A DNA stretch of 64,000 nt from contig NZ_AP022601.1 of the NCBI RefSeq assembly GCF_010726765.1, forward strand, positions 5,766,001 through 5,830,000, given 5' to 3'. Below, one piece after another: positions 57,301 to 64,000 of this stretch; within the stretch, counting starts at the first letter, position 1; each line of letters opens with the position of its first letter. The notes under the pieces are model-generated. The model made no database searches, was not told the DNA's origin, and saw nothing but the letters and a program-made list of their open reading frames with translations. Source of the stretch: Mycobacterium gallinarum. GTDB taxonomy: Bacteria; Actinomycetota; Actinomycetes; Mycobacteriales; Mycobacteriaceae. Made by a program: the position numbers and the translations under genes.

Positions 57301-58182
57301 ATGGGTTTCCAAGAATCTGCCCGAATCGTTATCTCCGGTGCCGGTGGCATGGTCGGACGTGAATTGGCAGCTCAGGCGCGCAGTCGGGGCCGCGAGGTAC
57401 TGGCGCTGACCTCGTCAGAGTGGGATATCACCGACGCGCCGGCGGCCGAGCGATTCATCGAATCGGGTGACGTGGTGATCAACTGTGCCGCCTACACCAA
57501 GGTCGACGCGGCGGAGTCCGACGAGGAGCGCGCCCACGCCGTCAACGCCGTGGGGCCCGCCAATATCGCGCACGCCTGTGCCCGCGCGGGCGCAGATTTC
57601 ATCCACATCTCCACCGACTACGTCTTCTCCGGCCCGAAGCGCACCCCGTTCGAGATCGACGACGAGACCGCGCCGGTGGGCGTTTACGGCCGCACCAAAC
57701 TCGCTGGTGAGTTTTCGGTGCTCGCCGCGATGCCCGATGCGCACATCGTCCGGACGGCGTGGATCTACGAGGGCGGTGACGGCAGCGACTTCGTGGCGGT
57801 GATGCGTCGTCTTGCCGCCGGGGATCAGACCGTGGACGTGGTGGCCGACCAGGTCGGCTCGCCCACATACGCCGCCGACCTGGTGGGCGCCCTGCTCGAG
57901 GTGGCAGAGGGCAACATCCGAGAGCCGGTGCTGCATGCCGCCAACGCGGGCGAAGCCAGCCGCTACGAGCAGGCACAAGCGGTCTTCGAGGCCGTGGGAG
58001 CCGATCCTGCCCGGGTGCGCCCGGTTGGCACCGACCGCCATCCCAGGCCAGCCCCGCGGCCGCAGTACTCGGCGCTGTCGGCCCGGCTGTCCGCCGATGC
58101 CGGGCTGACTCCGCTGCGGCCTTGGCGTGAGGCGCTCGCCGCGGCGATCGCGGACCACAGCCCATTAACCTCTACGCCGTGA
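57301..58182 (+). CDS. rmlD: dTDP-4-dehydrorhamnose reductase
   Basis: 293 residues from ATG 57301. SDR-type enzyme that performs the last step of dTDP-L-rhamnose synthesis with NAD(P)H. Cofactor loop VISGAGGMVGREL, NCAAYTKVDAAESD, DFIHISTDYVFSG and active-site YGRTKLAGE are visible. Supplies rhamnose to WbbL, encoded next, for the galactan linker unit. Confidence 0.95.
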   Translation: MGFQESARIVISGAGGMVGRELAAQARSRGREVLALTSSEWDITDAPAAERFIESGDVVINCAAYTKVDAAESDEERAHAVNAVGPANIAHACARAGADFIHISTDYVFSGPKRTPFEIDDETAPVGVYGRTKLAGEFSVLAAMPDAHIVRTAWIYEGGDGSDFVAVMRRLAAGDQTVDVVADQVGSPTYAADLVGALLEVAEGNIREPVLHAANAGEASRYEQAQAVFEAVGADPARVRPVGTDRHPRPAPRPQYSALSARLSADAGLTPLRPWREALAAAIADHSPLTSTP

Positions 58183-58204
58183 AGCATGAGTTGGTAGCCG
58201 TCAC

Positions 58205-59113
58205 GTGAGTGACGAGCTCGTAGTGGTGACGGTGACCTATTCGCCGGGACCGCATCTGAACCGGTTCCTGGCGTCGCTGTCGCATGCCACCGACCGCGCG
58301 GTGACGGTCATCATGTCCGACAACGGGTCGACCGACGGTGCGCCTGAAGAAGCGTTGGAGCACTATTCCAACGTGCGCCTGTTGCGCACCGGAGCCAACC
58401 TGGGTTACGGCAGTGCGGTGAATCGTGCCGTGAACGAGTACCTGAAAGGCGGCTCGGCTCAAGCGATCTCGGGGGACTCGGAATTCTTCATCGTCGCCAA
58501 CCCCGACGTGCAGTGGGGTCCGCACAGCATCGACATCCTCATCGACGCCGCATCACGCTGGCCGCGCGCGGGTGCTCTGGGGCCAATGATCCGCGACCCC
58601 GACGGCACGGTGTACCCGTCGGCGCGACACCTGCCCAGTCTGATCCGGGGCGGTATGCACGCGGTCGTCGGACCGCTGTGGCGGTCCAATCCGTGGACCG
58701 CGACCTACCGGCAGGCCAGGGAGCGTCCCAGCGAACGTGCCGTCGGTTGGTTGTCTGGGTCTTGTTTGTTGCTGCGGCGGGCTGCGTTCGACGAGATCGC
58801 GGGGTTTGACGAGCGCTACTTCATGTACATGGAGGACGTTGACCTGGGAGATCGTCTGGGACACGCGGGCTGGCAGAATGTGTACGTGCCGTCAGCCGAA
58901 ATTTTGCACGACAAGGGTCACGCGACAGGACGGGATCCTGCCCGCAACCTGGCCGCCCACCACACCAGCACCTACACTTTCCTTGCGGATCGCTATCCGC
59001 ACTGGTCACAGGCGCCTCTGCGATGGACAATCAAGGCCGCTCTGGCTGCGCGCGCTGGCCTGGTCGTGCGCAATTCCCGGCGCAAACAGGCGAAGGGGGG
59101 ACGGGTCCGATGA
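58205..59113 (+). CDS. wbbL: Rhamnosyltransferase WbbL
   Basis: 302 residues from GTG 58205. GT2 fold: VVVTVTYSPGPHLNRFLASL, VIMSDNGSTDGAPEEAL (nucleotide site), the metal Asp region FIVANPDVQWG and acceptor/base motif YFMYMEDVDLGDRLG. Transfers rhamnose from dTDP-rhamnose to GlcNAc-PP-decaprenyl, forming the linker of arabinogalactan at the membrane. Essential in mycobacteria (known). ATGA overlap with the next gene (59110-59113). Confidence 0.95.
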   Translation: MSDELVVVTVTYSPGPHLNRFLASLSHATDRAVTVIMSDNGSTDGAPEEALEHYSNVRLLRTGANLGYGSAVNRAVNEYLKGGSAQAISGDSEFFIVANPDVQWGPHSIDILIDAASRWPRAGALGPMIRDPDGTVYPSARHLPSLIRGGMHAVVGPLWRSNPWTATYRQARERPSERAVGWLSGSCLLLRRAAFDEIAGFDERYFMYMEDVDLGDRLGHAGWQNVYVPSAEILHDKGHATGRDPARNLAAHHTSTYTFLADRYPHWSQAPLRWTIKAALAARAGLVVRNSRRKQAKGGRVR

Positions 59114-60186
59114 ACCCTGCGGAAGTAGATGCCGTCATATTGGTCGGCGGTCTGGGCACCCGATTGCGCCCATTGACGCTGTCGGCACCCAAACCGATGC
59201 TGCCGACCGCGGGTTTGCCGTTCCTCACCCACCTGCTGTCGAGGATCGCCGATGCCGGCATCGAGCACGTCGTCCTCGGCACGTCGTACAAGGCGGCGGT
59301 CTTCGAGTCGGAGTTCGGTGATGGGTCCAAGCTCGGGCTGCAGATCGAATACGTCGTCGAGACCGAGCCGTTGGGCACCGGCGGCGGCATCGCCAACGTA
59401 GCGTCCAAGCTTCGGCACTCCAATGCGCTGGTTTTCAACGGCGACGTGTTGTCCGGCGCTGATCTGCGCGCGCTGCTGGACAGCCACGAGAACAACGACG
59501 CCGATGTCACTCTGCATCTGGTTCGAGTCGGCGACCCCAGGGCATTCGGTTGTGTGCCAACTGATTCCGACGGTGTCGTCACGGCGTTCCTGGAGAAGAC
59601 ACAGGATCCGCCGACAGATCAGATCAACGCCGGATGTTACGTCTTCAAGCGCGAGGTCATCGATCGCATCCCGAAGGGGCGTGCGCTGTCCGTCGAACGC
59701 GAGGTGTTCCCGGGCTTGCTCGCCGACGGCCTGCGGGTGTGTGGCTACGTCGACTCCACGTACTGGCGGGACATGGGCACGCCCGAAGATTTCGTGCGCG
59801 GATCGGCCGATCTGGTCCGCGGTATCGCACCGTCACCCGCGCTGCACGGGCACCGCGGTGAGGAGCTCGTCCACGACGGGGCGAGCGTCGCGCCGGGAGC
59901 GCTGCTCATCGGCGGCACGGTCGTCGGTCGAGGCGCCGAGATCGCCGGTGGTGCCCGTCTGGACGGTGCGGTGATCTTCGACGGCGCCAAGATCGGCGCA
60001 GGGGCGGTGATCGAGCGGTCGATCATCGGCTTCGGAGCGCGCATCGGACCCCGCGCGCTCATCCGCGACGGTGTGATCGGCGACGGCGCCGACATCGGTG
60101 CGCGCTGCGAGCTGTTGCGCGGTGCACGGGTGTGGCCGGGGGTCACGATCCCCGACGGCGGCATCCGCTACTCGACGGACATCTAA
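59110..60186 (+). CDS. manB: Mannose-1-phosphate guanylyltransferase (ManB/RmlA2)
   Basis: 358 residues from ATG 59110. Nucleotidyltransferase domain: VILVGGLGTRLRPLT, PKPMLPTAGLPFL, TEPLGTGGGI and VFNGDVLSG. A C-terminal left-handed beta-helix of hexapeptide repeats (GGTVVGRGAEIAGGARLDGA and following) fills the last 110 residues. It makes GDP-mannose for lipomannan and glycan synthesis in the cytosol. Naming (manB, manC, rmlA2) varies; the Rv3264c counterpart is known as GDP-mannose pyrophosphorylase. Confidence 0.92.
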   Translation: MNPAEVDAVILVGGLGTRLRPLTLSAPKPMLPTAGLPFLTHLLSRIADAGIEHVVLGTSYKAAVFESEFGDGSKLGLQIEYVVETEPLGTGGGIANVASKLRHSNALVFNGDVLSGADLRALLDSHENNDADVTLHLVRVGDPRAFGCVPTDSDGVVTAFLEKTQDPPTDQINAGCYVFKREVIDRIPKGRALSVEREVFPGLLADGLRVCGYVDSTYWRDMGTPEDFVRGSADLVRGIAPSPALHGHRGEELVHDGASVAPGALLIGGTVVGRGAEIAGGARLDGAVIFDGAKIGAGAVIERSIIGFGARIGPRALIRDGVIGDGADIGARCELLRGARVWPGVTIPDGGIRYSTDI

Positions 60187-60187
60187 G

Positions 60188-60217
60188 CGGTTGCGAATTT
60201 GGCGCGCTAATCAACCG
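60188..60217. terminator. Possible bidirectional terminator CGGTTG...CAACCG
   Basis: CGGTTG (60188-60193) pairs with CAACCG (60212-60217) around an 18-nt loop containing GGCGCGC, between the convergent manB and nudix genes. No U-run follows, so a terminator role is only suggested by position. Confidence 0.35.
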
Positions 60218-60780
60218 TCGCGGTGCGTGTGCGCGCCGAATTCGCGGATTCGCCGAGCCGCTGCGGCCAACTGGGTGAGGCCGAAGTCGACGTCGTCGGG
60301 CAATGAGTCCAGTCGCCACCACCGAAGGTCCAGTGACTCGTCGCTGCGCGCGATTTCCGCGCCTGCGGGCGCACGCACGATGAATTGCATGTCGAGGTGA
60401 CGGGTCGGCACACCCAGCGAACATGTGACCGGGTGTACGTGCAACGCGGCCAGTACCGGATCGATCTGCAGGCCGTCGATGCCCGACTCCTCGGTGGCCT
60501 CCCTCAGCGCCGCGGCGACGATGTCGGGGTCGGATTCCTCGCAGTGCCCGCCCAGTTGCAGCCACCGGCCGAACCGTGGGTGGAGCGTGAGGAGCGCGTG
60601 GGTTCCGGTGTGGTCGATCACCAACGCCGAACCGGTCACGTGCCCTGGCTCGCACGACCGCAGGCAGCCGTCGGGGCGCGCGGCCAGGAACGCCAGCACG
60701 GCGTGGCGCAGCGAGTCCTGACCGGGATCGGGTGCATGCCATTCGGTCAACGCCTGGACCGCCGACGCGTGCAGGGTCAC
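60211..60780 (-). CDS. Nudix hydrolase
   Basis: 189 residues from GTG 60780, overlapping the fbiB TGA (GTGA). Nudix box: [20 protein letters not shown] followed by EESG, with the metal-binding REATEE complete and a slightly altered spacing before it. Family members hydrolyse nucleoside-diphosphate-linked compounds. Being third in the fbiA-fbiB operon, it might clean up a GTP-derived intermediate or side product of F420 synthesis; this is only inferred from position. Confidence 0.85.
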   Translation of the reverse strand: MTLHASAVQALTEWHAPDPGQDSLRHAVLAFLAARPDGCLRSCEPGHVTGSALVIDHTGTHALLTLHPRFGRWLQLGGHCEESDPDIVAAALREATEESGIDGLQIDPVLAALHVHPVTCSLGVPTRHLDMQFIVRAPAGAEIARSDESLDLRWWRLDSLPDDVDFGLTQLAAAARRIREFGAHTHRDG

Positions 60781-62117
60781 TTGCGCACCAGCAGATCGTC
60801 GGTCGGCACCGGATCGCGTGGTCCCGGCTGCTCAGGCGGGAAACCGATCGCGATGGCACCCAACGGCTCCCAATCGGCCGGCAGGTCGAGCTCGTCGCGC
60901 ACCAGATCGGCGGCGAAGATCGTGGACCCGATCCAGCAGCTGCCCACACCGCGCACCGCCAGCGCTACCAGCAGGGCCTGCACGGCGGCCCCGACCGCGA
61001 CGGTGAACATCGTGTGCTCGGCAGCGGTGCGGTCGGCGTCGGGATAACTGTGCGCACCGTCGGGCACCATGAACGGGATGACGAGTTCTGGTGCGTCGTA
61101 GAGGATCTGGCCACGACCGAGGCGGCGTTCGACGGCATCGGCTGGTCGGCCATCACCGGTGAGATCGGCGCGCCACTTCTCCTTCATTCGATCCAGAAGT
61201 GCCAGTCGCCGGTGCGGGTCCTGTATCCACACGAACCGGACCGGCCGGGTGTGGTGCGGTGCGGGAGCGGTCAGCGCTTCGCCGATCGCGGCCTCGATCA
61301 GCTCGGGTGGCACGTCCTGGTCGGTGAAAGTGCGCACCGACCGCCGCAACAACTGGGTCTGACTGCGACCGAGCGCAATGGCCTCCTCGGTGCCCAGCCA
61401 GAACAGATCGTCCTCGCCGGCGCGCACCAGGCGACGGGCATTGGACCCGTCATCCGGCAGGGACAACCCGCGTACCACCGCGACCGGGATGTCGGTCAGC
61501 TTGCCCTTGACGAGATCGGCCGCCGCGGCGATCTCGTCGGCGACCGCGATCTCGGTGACGATCAACTCGTTGCCGTGCCGATCGCGCGACCCTTCGTAGC
61601 CGTGCAGCACGCGCAGTCCCGCTGCGCCGATCGCGACGTCGGTCTGCCCGTTGCGCCACGCACGCCCCATGGTGTCGGTCACCACCACCCCGACGGTGAC
61701 TCCGAGGTGTTCGCGTAAACCGCTTCGCAACTTCGCGGCGCTGGCATCGGGATCCGTTGGCAGCAAAGCGAGTTCTGCCGAGTCGACATTGGAACCGTCC
61801 ACCCCGGCCGCTGCCTGCACCAGGCCGATCGCGTTCTCGGTGATCAGTGTTCTGCCCTTACGAGCCAGTACGCGTACGGCTTCGGCGTCGATCAGTTTGC
61901 GTCGCAGGATGTCTCGTTGTTCGGCGTCGACGGGTGCATCGACGATTCGGCCCTCGCATTTGGACATCACCTTGCTAGTGACCACGAGGATGTCGTCGTC
62001 GCGGAGCCAGGGTGCGGCCGTGGCGATCGCCTCGGCAAGGTCATCTCCTGGACGAAACTCGGGCAGCCCTGGCACGGGCAGGATTTCGACGGCTGCTGCG
62101 GATCCGTGTTCGGTCAT
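60777..62117 (-). CDS. fbiB: Coenzyme F420 gamma-glutamyl ligase / dehydro-F420-0 reductase
   Basis: 446 residues, two domains. N-terminal CofE-like ligase: [52 protein letters not shown]-terminal nitroreductase-like FMN domain from about 245: [37 protein letters not shown] and [10 protein letters not shown]. It adds glutamates to F420-0 and reduces the dehydro intermediate. ATGA overlap with fbiA upstream, GTGA with nudix downstream. Rv3262 counterpart (recalled). Confidence 0.96.
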   Translation of the reverse strand: MTEHGSAAAVEILPVPGLPEFRPGDDLAEAIATAAPWLRDDDILVVTSKVMSKCEGRIVDAPVDAEQRDILRRKLIDAEAVRVLARKGRTLITENAIGLVQAAAGVDGSNVDSAELALLPTDPDASAAKLRSGLREHLGVTVGVVVTDTMGRAWRNGQTDVAIGAAGLRVLHGYEGSRDRHGNELIVTEIAVADEIAAAADLVKGKLTDIPVAVVRGLSLPDDGSNARRLVRAGEDDLFWLGTEEAIALGRSQTQLLRRSVRTFTDQDVPPELIEAAIGEALTAPAPHHTRPVRFVWIQDPHRRLALLDRMKEKWRADLTGDGRPADAVERRLGRGQILYDAPELVIPFMVPDGAHSYPDADRTAAEHTMFTVAVGAAVQALLVALAVRGVGSCWIGSTIFAADLVRDELDLPADWEPLGAIAIGFPPEQPGPRDPVPTDDLLVRK

Positions 62118-63112
62118 CGCCGTGGATCCACTTTCAGCCCGGCGACCTCCACTCCGGCGCGCACCATGTCGGCGGTCGTCGCCGGATCCTTCATCAACAG
62201 CGGTACGGCGCGCACCTCGACACCGTCGATCTCGGCGCGGTCGCCTTCGTGGACCAGCCAGGCGTCGAGGATGCCGGTGCCGCTGCGCGCCCCGTAGTGG
62301 ATGCCGACTGCTTCAGAGGTGCTGTCCACACCGATGACAGACAGACATTCGTCGGCCATGCCGCGCAACGGCTTACCGTCGATGATCGGGGAGTAGCCGA
62401 TGACCCGTGCCGTCGTCGTGCGCAGCGCGCCGCGAATGCCGGGGATGTTCAAGATCGATCCGATGCTCACCACCGGGTTGGACGGGGCGATCAGTACGAC
62501 GTCGGCGGTTTCGATGGCTTCGACGACGCCGGGACCGGCAGTCGCCGCGTCGGCACCGACGAAGGCGAAACTGTGGGTGGGTACCTGCGCGCGGTATCGC
62601 ACCCACCATTCCTGGAAGTGGATCGCCTTCTTCTCGCCGTCCTCGGGATCGGTGATCACGACATGGGTTTCGCTGCGGTTGTCGCTCGCGGGTAACAATC
62701 GTGCACCGGGTGACCAACGGCCACATAACGCTTCGGTCACCTGTGACAGCGGATAGCCGGCGCGCAACATCTGGCTGCGCACAAGGTGGGTGGCCAGGTC
62801 GCGGTCGCCGAGGCCGAACCAGTCGGGCTGCACACCGTAAGCGGCGAGTTCTTGCTTGGCATGCCAGGTTTCGTCGCGATGACCCCACCCGCGTTCGGGA
62901 TCGATGCCTCCACCCAGCGTGTACATGCAGGTATCGAGGTCCGGGCAGATCCGCACACCGAACATCCATGCGTCGTCGCCGACGTTGACGACGGCGGTCA
63001 ACTCGTGTGCCGACTTCCCCGAATCCTGGAATTGGCCCAGCCCCAACAGGTGCTGTACTCCGAGCAGGAAGCGGGCGCCGCCTACGCCGCCAACCAGAAC
63101 CGTGACCTTCAC
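62114..63112 (-). CDS. fbiA: FO 2-phospho-L-lactate/enolpyruvyl transferase
   Basis: 332 residues. The start is GTG 63112 (MKVTVLVGG), as in the orthologue; GTG 63124 is also possible. CofD fold: [62 protein letters not shown] loop ([12 protein letters not shown]) and GADAATAG. It joins FO with an enolpyruvyl-PP-guanosine donor to give dehydro-F420-0. First gene of the fbiA-fbiB-nudix operon, divergent from whiB2 across 296 bp. Confidence 0.96.
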   Translation of the reverse strand: MKVTVLVGGVGGARFLLGVQHLLGLGQFQDSGKSAHELTAVVNVGDDAWMFGVRICPDLDTCMYTLGGGIDPERGWGHRDETWHAKQELAAYGVQPDWFGLGDRDLATHLVRSQMLRAGYPLSQVTEALCGRWSPGARLLPASDNRSETHVVITDPEDGEKKAIHFQEWWVRYRAQVPTHSFAFVGADAATAGPGVVEAIETADVVLIAPSNPVVSIGSILNIPGIRGALRTTTARVIGYSPIIDGKPLRGMADECLSVIGVDSTSEAVGIHYGARSGTGILDAWLVHEGDRAEIDGVEVRAVPLLMKDPATTADMVRAGVEVAGLKVDPRR

Positions 63113-63255
63113 AGTGACCGACACTAGGCCGTCGCGCGCGAGCTGGGGCACGTGGCCGAGGGGTGTGACAGACACGCCGATATTCCGACGCGCCGAATTC
63201 CGGTCACGGAATGGTATGAATTTCTGTTCCAACGCTTGACCGCGGCTGCTAGCGC

Positions 63256-63269
63256 GTGTGTAATCACAC
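63256..63269. promoter_or_regulatory. Inverted repeat GTGTG-TAAT-CACAC upstream of whiB2
   Basis: Perfect 5-bp arms with a 4-nt centre in the fbiA-whiB2 gap, about 140 bp before the whiB2 ATG. The spacing is too short for the CRP/Cmr consensus. Candidate regulatory site. Confidence 0.45.
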
Positions 63270-63316
63270 CAGTGTCATTTCGCGGTTGGCCAGCCGGTTT
63301 CGGTGTCGCAGACCGA

Positions 63317-63338
63317 GATTCGATCATATGTTCGAATC
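63317..63338. promoter_or_regulatory. 22-bp palindrome upstream of whiB2
   Basis: Arms GATTCGA (63317-63323) and TCGAATC (63332-63338) are perfect; the 8-bp centre TCATATGT adds three more pairs (CATATG), so 10 of 11 pairs match. It lies 71 bp before the whiB2 ATG, within the likely promoter. It is the longest near-perfect dyad seen in the window. Confidence 0.65.
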
Positions 63339-63408
63339 GGAAATGGCCGCACAGTAAATAGTGGGGCTCAAAGTTACGGATCTACGACATCAGGTGAGGA
63401 GGCGGAAA

Positions 63409-63825
63409 ATGTCTTTTGAGTACAGCGATTTCGATCATGCGGTCCGGTTCGACGACCGGCTACTTGGCTCAGTTGACAGCGCGCCGCACACCAATTTTGG
63501 ACCGGCACCGTTCGAGACGCCTCGGCGTCCCCAGTTGAGTCTGGTGCCCGCCCCGATTGATGTGCCGCCGGTAATCCCGGCTGTGCCGGCAATGCTCACT
63601 CCGGAGGACGACCTCTGGCAAGAGAAGGCATTGTGTGCACAAACCGACCCCGAGGCGTTCTTCCCCGAGAAGGGTGGCTCGACTCGTGAGGCCAAGCGCA
63701 TCTGCCAGGGCTGCGAGGTGCGCGACGCGTGCCTCGACTACGCGCTGGCCCATGACGAACGCTTCGGCATCTGGGGCGGGCTCTCCGAACGTGAGCGCCG
63801 TCGCCTCAAACGCGGCGTGATCTAG
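63409..63825 (+). CDS. whiB2: WhiB2 (WhmD) Fe-S cell-division regulator
   Basis: 138 residues from ATG 63409 (MSFEYSDFDHAV) after GAGGAGG; an in-frame start at 63361 is less likely. WhiB domain: LCAQTDPEAFFPEKGG, ICQGCEVRDACLDYAL (four Cys, C...CxxCxxxxxC, for the [4Fe-4S] cluster), the GIWGGLSERERRRL turn and a basic tail. The N-terminal extension of about 70 residues is Pro-rich. WhmD is essential for septation in M. smegmatis (known). Strong upstream palindromes suggest tight control. Confidence 0.95.
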   Translation: MSFEYSDFDHAVRFDDRLLGSVDSAPHTNFGPAPFETPRRPQLSLVPAPIDVPPVIPAVPAMLTPEDDLWQEKALCAQTDPEAFFPEKGGSTREAKRICQGCEVRDACLDYALAHDERFGIWGGLSERERRRLKRGVI

Positions 63826-63835
63826 GCGAGTTTGT

Positions 63836-64000
63836 TCACTCGTCCTCGATGGTGGGGTCGATAACGGAGGGTTCGACACCCAGATACGTGGCTACTTGTG
63901 CCACCAGGACTTCGTGCAACAGCTCCGAGAGTTCGGCGGTGTCTTTCGCCCGCCGTTCGATCGGCTTGCGGAACAACATTATTCGCGCCCGAGTGGCGTT
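63836..64000 (-). CDS. Metallopeptidase-family-like protein (Rv3259-like), C-terminal end
   Basis: Minus-strand frame ending at TGA 63838-63836 and open to the window edge, 54 residues: ARIMLFRKPIERRAKDTAEL, then LLHEVLVAQVATYLGVEPS and an acidic end. Looks like the tail of the Rv3259 / PF06262-type (zincin-like) family. The expected HExxH is HEVLV, lacking the second His, so zinc-peptidase activity is doubtful. The N-terminal part lies outside the window. Convergent with whiB2. Confidence 0.7.
   Translation of the reverse strand, partial: NATRARIMLFRKPIERRAKDTAELSELLHEVLVAQVATYLGVEPSVIDPTIEDE

Overview
The window is chromosomal DNA from a high-GC mycobacterium, most likely a fast-growing Mycolicibacterium-type species (inference). 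The evidence is gene content and order. From left to right the window follows the M. tuberculosis block from upp (Rv3309c) down to Rv3259, in reverse numbering and with species-specific insertions: upp, pmmB, deoD, amiB1, amiA1, a GGCT-like gene, lpdA, glpD2, an Rv3300c-like pseudouridine synthase, nei, lhr, pcd, an Rv3292-like gene, lrpA, lat, usfY, rsbW, sigF, accA3, sufE-like, sseA, maf, accE5, accD5, birA, purK, purE, fadE25, lcp1, rmlD, wbbL, manB, fbiB, fbiA, whiB2 and an Rv3259-like gene. Locus-tag comparisons are from memory and were not searched.

Layout. 1-14 kb holds nucleoside and sugar-phosphate metabolism (upp, pmmB, deoD), a tandem M20 amidohydrolase pair, an AbiEi/DUF559-type gene flanked by inverted repeats, and redox enzymes (lpdA, glpD2). 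14-22 kb is an accessory stretch. It carries a secreted GH2 glycosidase, a polyproline secreted protein, an NmrA/SDR/crotonase group, and a DesT/FabR-like repressor divergent from a ferredoxin-reductase/DesA3 acyl desaturase pair. 22-28 kb holds the lhr-nei DNA-repair pair. 28-33 kb is a lysine-catabolism module: Lat makes piperideine-6-carboxylate, Pcd oxidises it to aminoadipate, and a DUF1338/HglS-like dioxygenase plausibly handles 2-oxoadipate, with LrpA as local regulator.

33.7-38.4 kb is the SigF stress region. Besides usfY, rsbW and sigF it holds a CsbD-like gene, a tiny acidic protein, a type IB topoisomerase, a 55-residue membrane peptide and a STAS anti-anti-sigma gene. Several of these have readable GTTT-N15/16-GGGTAW promoters, so the locus looks like a self-contained SigF regulon. 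A decayed IS110 element (two single-base frameshifts) separates the next block from accA3.

41.8-49.4 kb encodes acyl-CoA carboxylase parts (AccA3, AccE5, AccD5) with the biotin ligase BirA divergent from accD5, and the SseA/SufE sulfur pair. 50.6-53.6 kb holds purK-purE, joined by a 30-bp tandem repeat, and fadE25. 53.6-60.2 kb is a cell-wall cluster: Lcp1 ligase, RmlD, WbbL and the mannose-1-P guanylyltransferase, plus a multicopper oxidase in the lcp1 operon. The right end holds the F420 operon fbiA-fbiB-nudix and whiB2, whose upstream region contains a large palindrome. No tRNA, rRNA or CRISPR array was seen.
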